Below, in pieces: positions 29,684-31,618 of a stretch of 31,618 bases of DNA. The stretch is taken from IMG/VR virus record IMGVR_UViG_3300030202_002409, positions 1 through 31,618 of that record. One strand, 5' to 3'. Position 1 is the stretch's first letter; every line of letters starts with the position of its first letter. The translations under genes were made by a program, and so were the position numbers. The notes below the pieces were generated by a model. That model made no database searches and was not told the origin of the DNA. It worked only from the letters and a program-made list of their open reading frames with translations. The DNA comes from a virus.

Positions 29684-31208
29684 CGTAATAGAAATTTGCG
29701 CCGGAGTAGGCGGCTTTGGACTGGGCTTCGAGCAGTACGGGCAGGTACTGGCCGCAGTCGAATGGGACAAGGCCGCCGCCGGCGTTTACAAATACAATAA
29801 TCCGGAAGTCGAAATGTTCTGCGATCTGACCGAGGTACGGGCTACGGACCTGCCTTGGGATGCGGACGATCTAGTCATATGTGGCGGAACTCCCTGCCAA
29901 GCCTTCTCAGTTGCCGGCCTGCGCGGCTCTCTTTCGGACGACCGGGGCAATCTCGCCTTAACCTTTAATAACTTATGTAATGCAATCGACGATCTTCGAC
30001 TTAATGCTGGAAAAGAACCGGCTATCATCATCTGGGAAAACGTCTGCGGAGCAATCAACACCGACGACAACGCATTTGGATGTATCTTGGCAGGAATGGC
30101 TGGAAGTGATGCCCCCCTCGTTCCAGTCGGAGAGCAGCGCTGGACAAACGCAGGTGTGGTTGTTGGCCCGAGACGAGCCGTCTCTTTCCGGGTACTCGAC
30201 TCCCAATACTTCGGAGTGGCCCAACGCAGGCGAAGAGTCTTTGCCGTTGCTATCGGAGGTGCTAGAAAGTGGGCCGCACCTGAAGCGCTTGTTCCTCAGC
30301 AAAAAAGCCTGCCTCGGAATCCTAAGAAGAGCGAAGGCTCGGTCGAAGGTTCTCCCGGAAATGCTGGATCGAGCGCTACGGGAGCAGGCTTCGGAAAGTA
30401 CGAGGAAGGAGTCGGAACGCTCCGAAGCCAAGAAGGAGACTTAGGCGGCGGAAGCGAGACGCTGGCGGTAGACGTCTACAACGGAGAAATTACCGGCGAG
30501 ACAACTGTAACTGTTACGACGAAAACGGGAGGAGCAGACCAGAGCGGGCCGAAGTTGTTAGTCCCTAAGCAACAAGGAATAGCTTTTGAGCCTCGCAGTG
30601 CCGACGGTGAACCACGCATCGCTGGCGACATCCATAAAGTGGTTTGCCCGACTCTGAACTGCATGTCTGGCGGTCAACGTGAGCCTGCCGTAGTCTCATG
30701 GAACGGCGACGTAACGCCCAAAGCCTCCGAGGACGTGAGCGTTACGCTTCGTAGCCAGCAGGGCGGCGAGGGCGTTGGCGTAGCGACTTATGAGTGGCAT
30801 AATCAAGATAGCCGAATACGTGAACAGCAACAGGCGTCTACTTTATCTTGTAACGCAGGAGGAAAGGAAGGGAATCTGGTACATCATGTGGCCCCTGCGT
30901 TAAGCGCGTCGAACAACCCATCCCGATCCCCACAGTCGAGTGAAGTGACTCAACAAATCAAAGCAGTATATGACGCGACTCTAACGGTTCGCCGGCTCTC
31001 CAGCGTAGAATGCATGAGGCTTCAGGGCTGGCCGGATACTCATTGCGACTTCAAGATGGAGCTGGAGCCGGACGGCAATCGCTGGAAGGCCGCGGGCAAG
31101 GTGGTAAAGCAGGCCGAAGGGCCGAAGTACAAGCAGGCGGGCAACGGCGTGACGGCCAACGTGGCGGCCTACATAGCAGGGAAACTGATGGATGCTCTGT
31201 CGAAGTGA
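29673..31208 (+). CDS. dcm: DNA cytosine-C5 methyltransferase, phage type
   Basis: 511 residues from the ATG at 29673; a frame open to 29613 overlaps the RHH gene. Motif I EICAGVGGFGLGFE (about 6-19), motif IV GGTPCQAFSVAG with catalytic Cys75, motif VI IIWENVCG with Glu122, motif VIII GVAQRRRRVF (about 181-190), motif IX SVECMRLQGWP (about 444-454), motif X QAGNGVTANVAAYIAG (about 488-503). A long target-recognition region (about 195-435) has four loose repeats starting TL(R/N/S)(S/C), at T249, T327, T358 and T390. It would methylate cytosine to shield phage DNA from host restriction; no partner restriction gene is visible. A second gene is embedded in its +1 frame. Confidence 0.95.
   Translation: MKFNVIEICAGVGGFGLGFEQYGQVLAAVEWDKAAAGVYKYNNPEVEMFCDLTEVRATDLPWDADDLVICGGTPCQAFSVAGLRGSLSDDRGNLALTFNNLCNAIDDLRLNAGKEPAIIIWENVCGAINTDDNAFGCILAGMAGSDAPLVPVGEQRWTNAGVVVGPRRAVSFRVLDSQYFGVAQRRRRVFAVAIGGARKWAAPEALVPQQKSLPRNPKKSEGSVEGSPGNAGSSATGAGFGKYEEGVGTLRSQEGDLGGGSETLAVDVYNGEITGETTVTVTTKTGGADQSGPKLLVPKQQGIAFEPRSADGEPRIAGDIHKVVCPTLNCMSGGQREPAVVSWNGDVTPKASEDVSVTLRSQQGGEGVGVATYEWHNQDSRIREQQQASTLSCNAGGKEGNLVHHVAPALSASNNPSRSPQSSEVTQQIKAVYDATLTVRRLSSVECMRLQGWPDTHCDFKMELEPDGNRWKAAGKVVKQAEGPKYKQAGNGVTANVAAYIAGKLMDALSK
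29980..30444 (+). CDS. Overlapping phage protein encoded in the +1 frame of dcm (ILRR family)
   Basis: 154 residues, wholly inside dcm. The order of elements, KNRLSSSGKTSAEQS, THLDVSWQEWLEVMPPSF, GQTQVWLLARDEPS, YSTPNTSEWPNAGEE, SLPLLSEVLESG, RLFLSKKACLGILRRAKARS and KVLPEMLDRAL, matches a phage protein family I recognise (typical core: NTSEW, SLSxxLE, YLSxxACxGILRRAxxRGKxLPxxL). Its dcm-frame counterparts (NAFGCILAGMAG, QRRRRVF) are also conserved, so one DNA stretch appears to code twice. The C-terminal Cys-Arg-Arg helix and Leu-rich segment suggest a small helical protein; the function is unknown. Start codon is uncertain. Confidence 0.72.
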   Translation: MQSTIFDLMLEKNRLSSSGKTSAEQSTPTTTHLDVSWQEWLEVMPPSFQSESSAGQTQVWLLARDEPSLSGYSTPNTSEWPNAGEESLPLLSEVLESGPHLKRLFLSKKACLGILRRAKARSKVLPEMLDRALREQASESTRKESERSEAKKET

Positions 31209-31417
31209 AGAAGAAAGTATTCAGCCTGAAAACCGAGGCCAAGGGAGCCATCGCCTCGCACAAGCCGGGCCATCCTTCCAGCATCGAATGGACTCCCGGC
31301 CCGCGAATGTCGGCCTCGGACAAGATAAAATTTAACTGGTGCGCCGAGCAGTTCTTTGTCCGGCGAGGACTTCAGCCCCCTTGGGCGAGAAAGGAATTAA
31401 AAATAAATGCAAAATGA
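31205..31417 (+). CDS. Small basic hypothetical protein
   Basis: 70 residues from a GTG that overlaps the dcm stop (GTGA). KKKVFSLKTEAKGAIASHKP is basic; WTPGPRMSASDKIKFNWCAE then FFVRRGLQPPWARKEL follow. The N-terminus carries a KxxF motif and the end is Lys/Trp-rich. No family recognised. Coupled translation with dcm suggests a linked role, perhaps in DNA binding. Confidence 0.6.
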   Translation: MKKKVFSLKTEAKGAIASHKPGHPSSIEWTPGPRMSASDKIKFNWCAEQFFVRRGLQPPWARKELKINAK

Positions 31418-31595
31418 AACTATATACAAATGCCACAGGGAAACTGTCATTCTTGAAAAGGATGGCCGTGAGGCTACGCTTACTTTCGATCTGGAAGCGG
31501 ATGCTTGGAGGCTGGAGGCGGAAACGTTCCCGACACTCGAAGAGGGCATTCGATCCGCCGAAAGCCTCTTGGCCCCCCCAGAGTTAGAGGAATGA
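31407..31595 (+). CDS. Small hypothetical protein before DNA polymerase
   Basis: 62 residues (MQNETIYKCHRETVILEKDG). Predicted as a beta-rich N-terminus and an acidic helix (TFPTLEEGIRSAESLL) like other small phage proteins with a beta-beta-beta-alpha layout. Overlaps the previous gene by 11 bases and shares ATGA with the next start. Function unknown. Confidence 0.65.
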   Translation: MQNETIYKCHRETVILEKDGREATLTFDLEADAWRLEAETFPTLEEGIRSAESLLAPPELEE

Positions 31596-31618
31596 TAGCC
31601 CTCGATACGGAAACTTTC
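31592..31618 (+). CDS. Probable DNA polymerase / 3'-5' exonuclease, start only
   Basis: Nine codons remain before the right edge: MIALDTETF. The D-T-E triad directly after a short hydrophobic strand is the Exo I motif of DnaQ-like proofreading exonucleases, with which many phage family A polymerases begin. The ATGA overlap with the previous gene and its place after the recombination block support a polymerase. The rest lies outside the window. Confidence 0.55.

Noticed and set aside
1-31618. tRNA genes, CRISPR arrays, integrase or insertion sequences
   Set aside because: No cloverleaf-like sequence was noticed in the intergenic regions, no regularly spaced direct repeats, and no recombinase or transposase motif in any frame examined. 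A tRNA scan would be the decisive check.

Overview
The window is about 31.6 kb of a tailed double-stranded DNA bacteriophage (or an intact prophage of one). The gene set points to a short-tailed podovirus-like phage: large terminase, a 690-residue portal, scaffold, SU10-like major capsid protein, a connector and nozzle-like protein, and several large candidate ejection proteins. No tape measure, tail tube, sheath or baseplate genes are seen. Base composition is moderately GC-rich. A lipobox protein suggests a host that makes lipoproteins, but the host lineage cannot be read from the sequence.

Layout. 1-1160: two leftward genes, a partial helix-turn-helix (HTH) protein and a candidate PD-(D/E)XK nuclease, around a 300-base non-coding stretch with palindromes. 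1160-1240: a compact divergent promoter region. 1237-8645: packaging and head genes (terminase, two small HTH proteins, one resembling sigma region 4, portal, small proteins, a second PD-(D/E)XK protein, scaffold, capsid), closed by a strong terminator at 8674-8710. 8737-11109: a tiny basic protein, head-tail connector, small beta proteins and a LamG-type protein. 11106-11805: a lipoprotein and two mini membrane proteins, a probable lysis or membrane cassette. 11802-14982: nozzle-like protein and an S74-chaperone tail fibre. 14983-26010: four large virion-interior candidates, the last a 2256-residue polyvalent protein with a zinc-protease motif and ADP-ribosyltransferase-like modules separated by a repeated (L/R)FMPA motif. 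26003-26480: one leftward gene and a structured intergenic region. 26481-31618: the replication, recombination and modification block (basic protein, excisionase-like HTH, RuvC-like resolvase, SSB-like protein, RecB/Cas4-like exonuclease, RHH protein, cytosine-C5 methyltransferase with a second gene embedded in its +1 frame, and the start of a probable DNA polymerase).

Most rightward genes abut or overlap by 1 to 30 bases, often with ATGA, GTGA or TAATG junctions, as in long translationally coupled operons. The most notable observations are the dual-coding stretch inside the methyltransferase, the symmetric and apparently leaderless divergent promoters at 1157-1239, and the giant modular protein.
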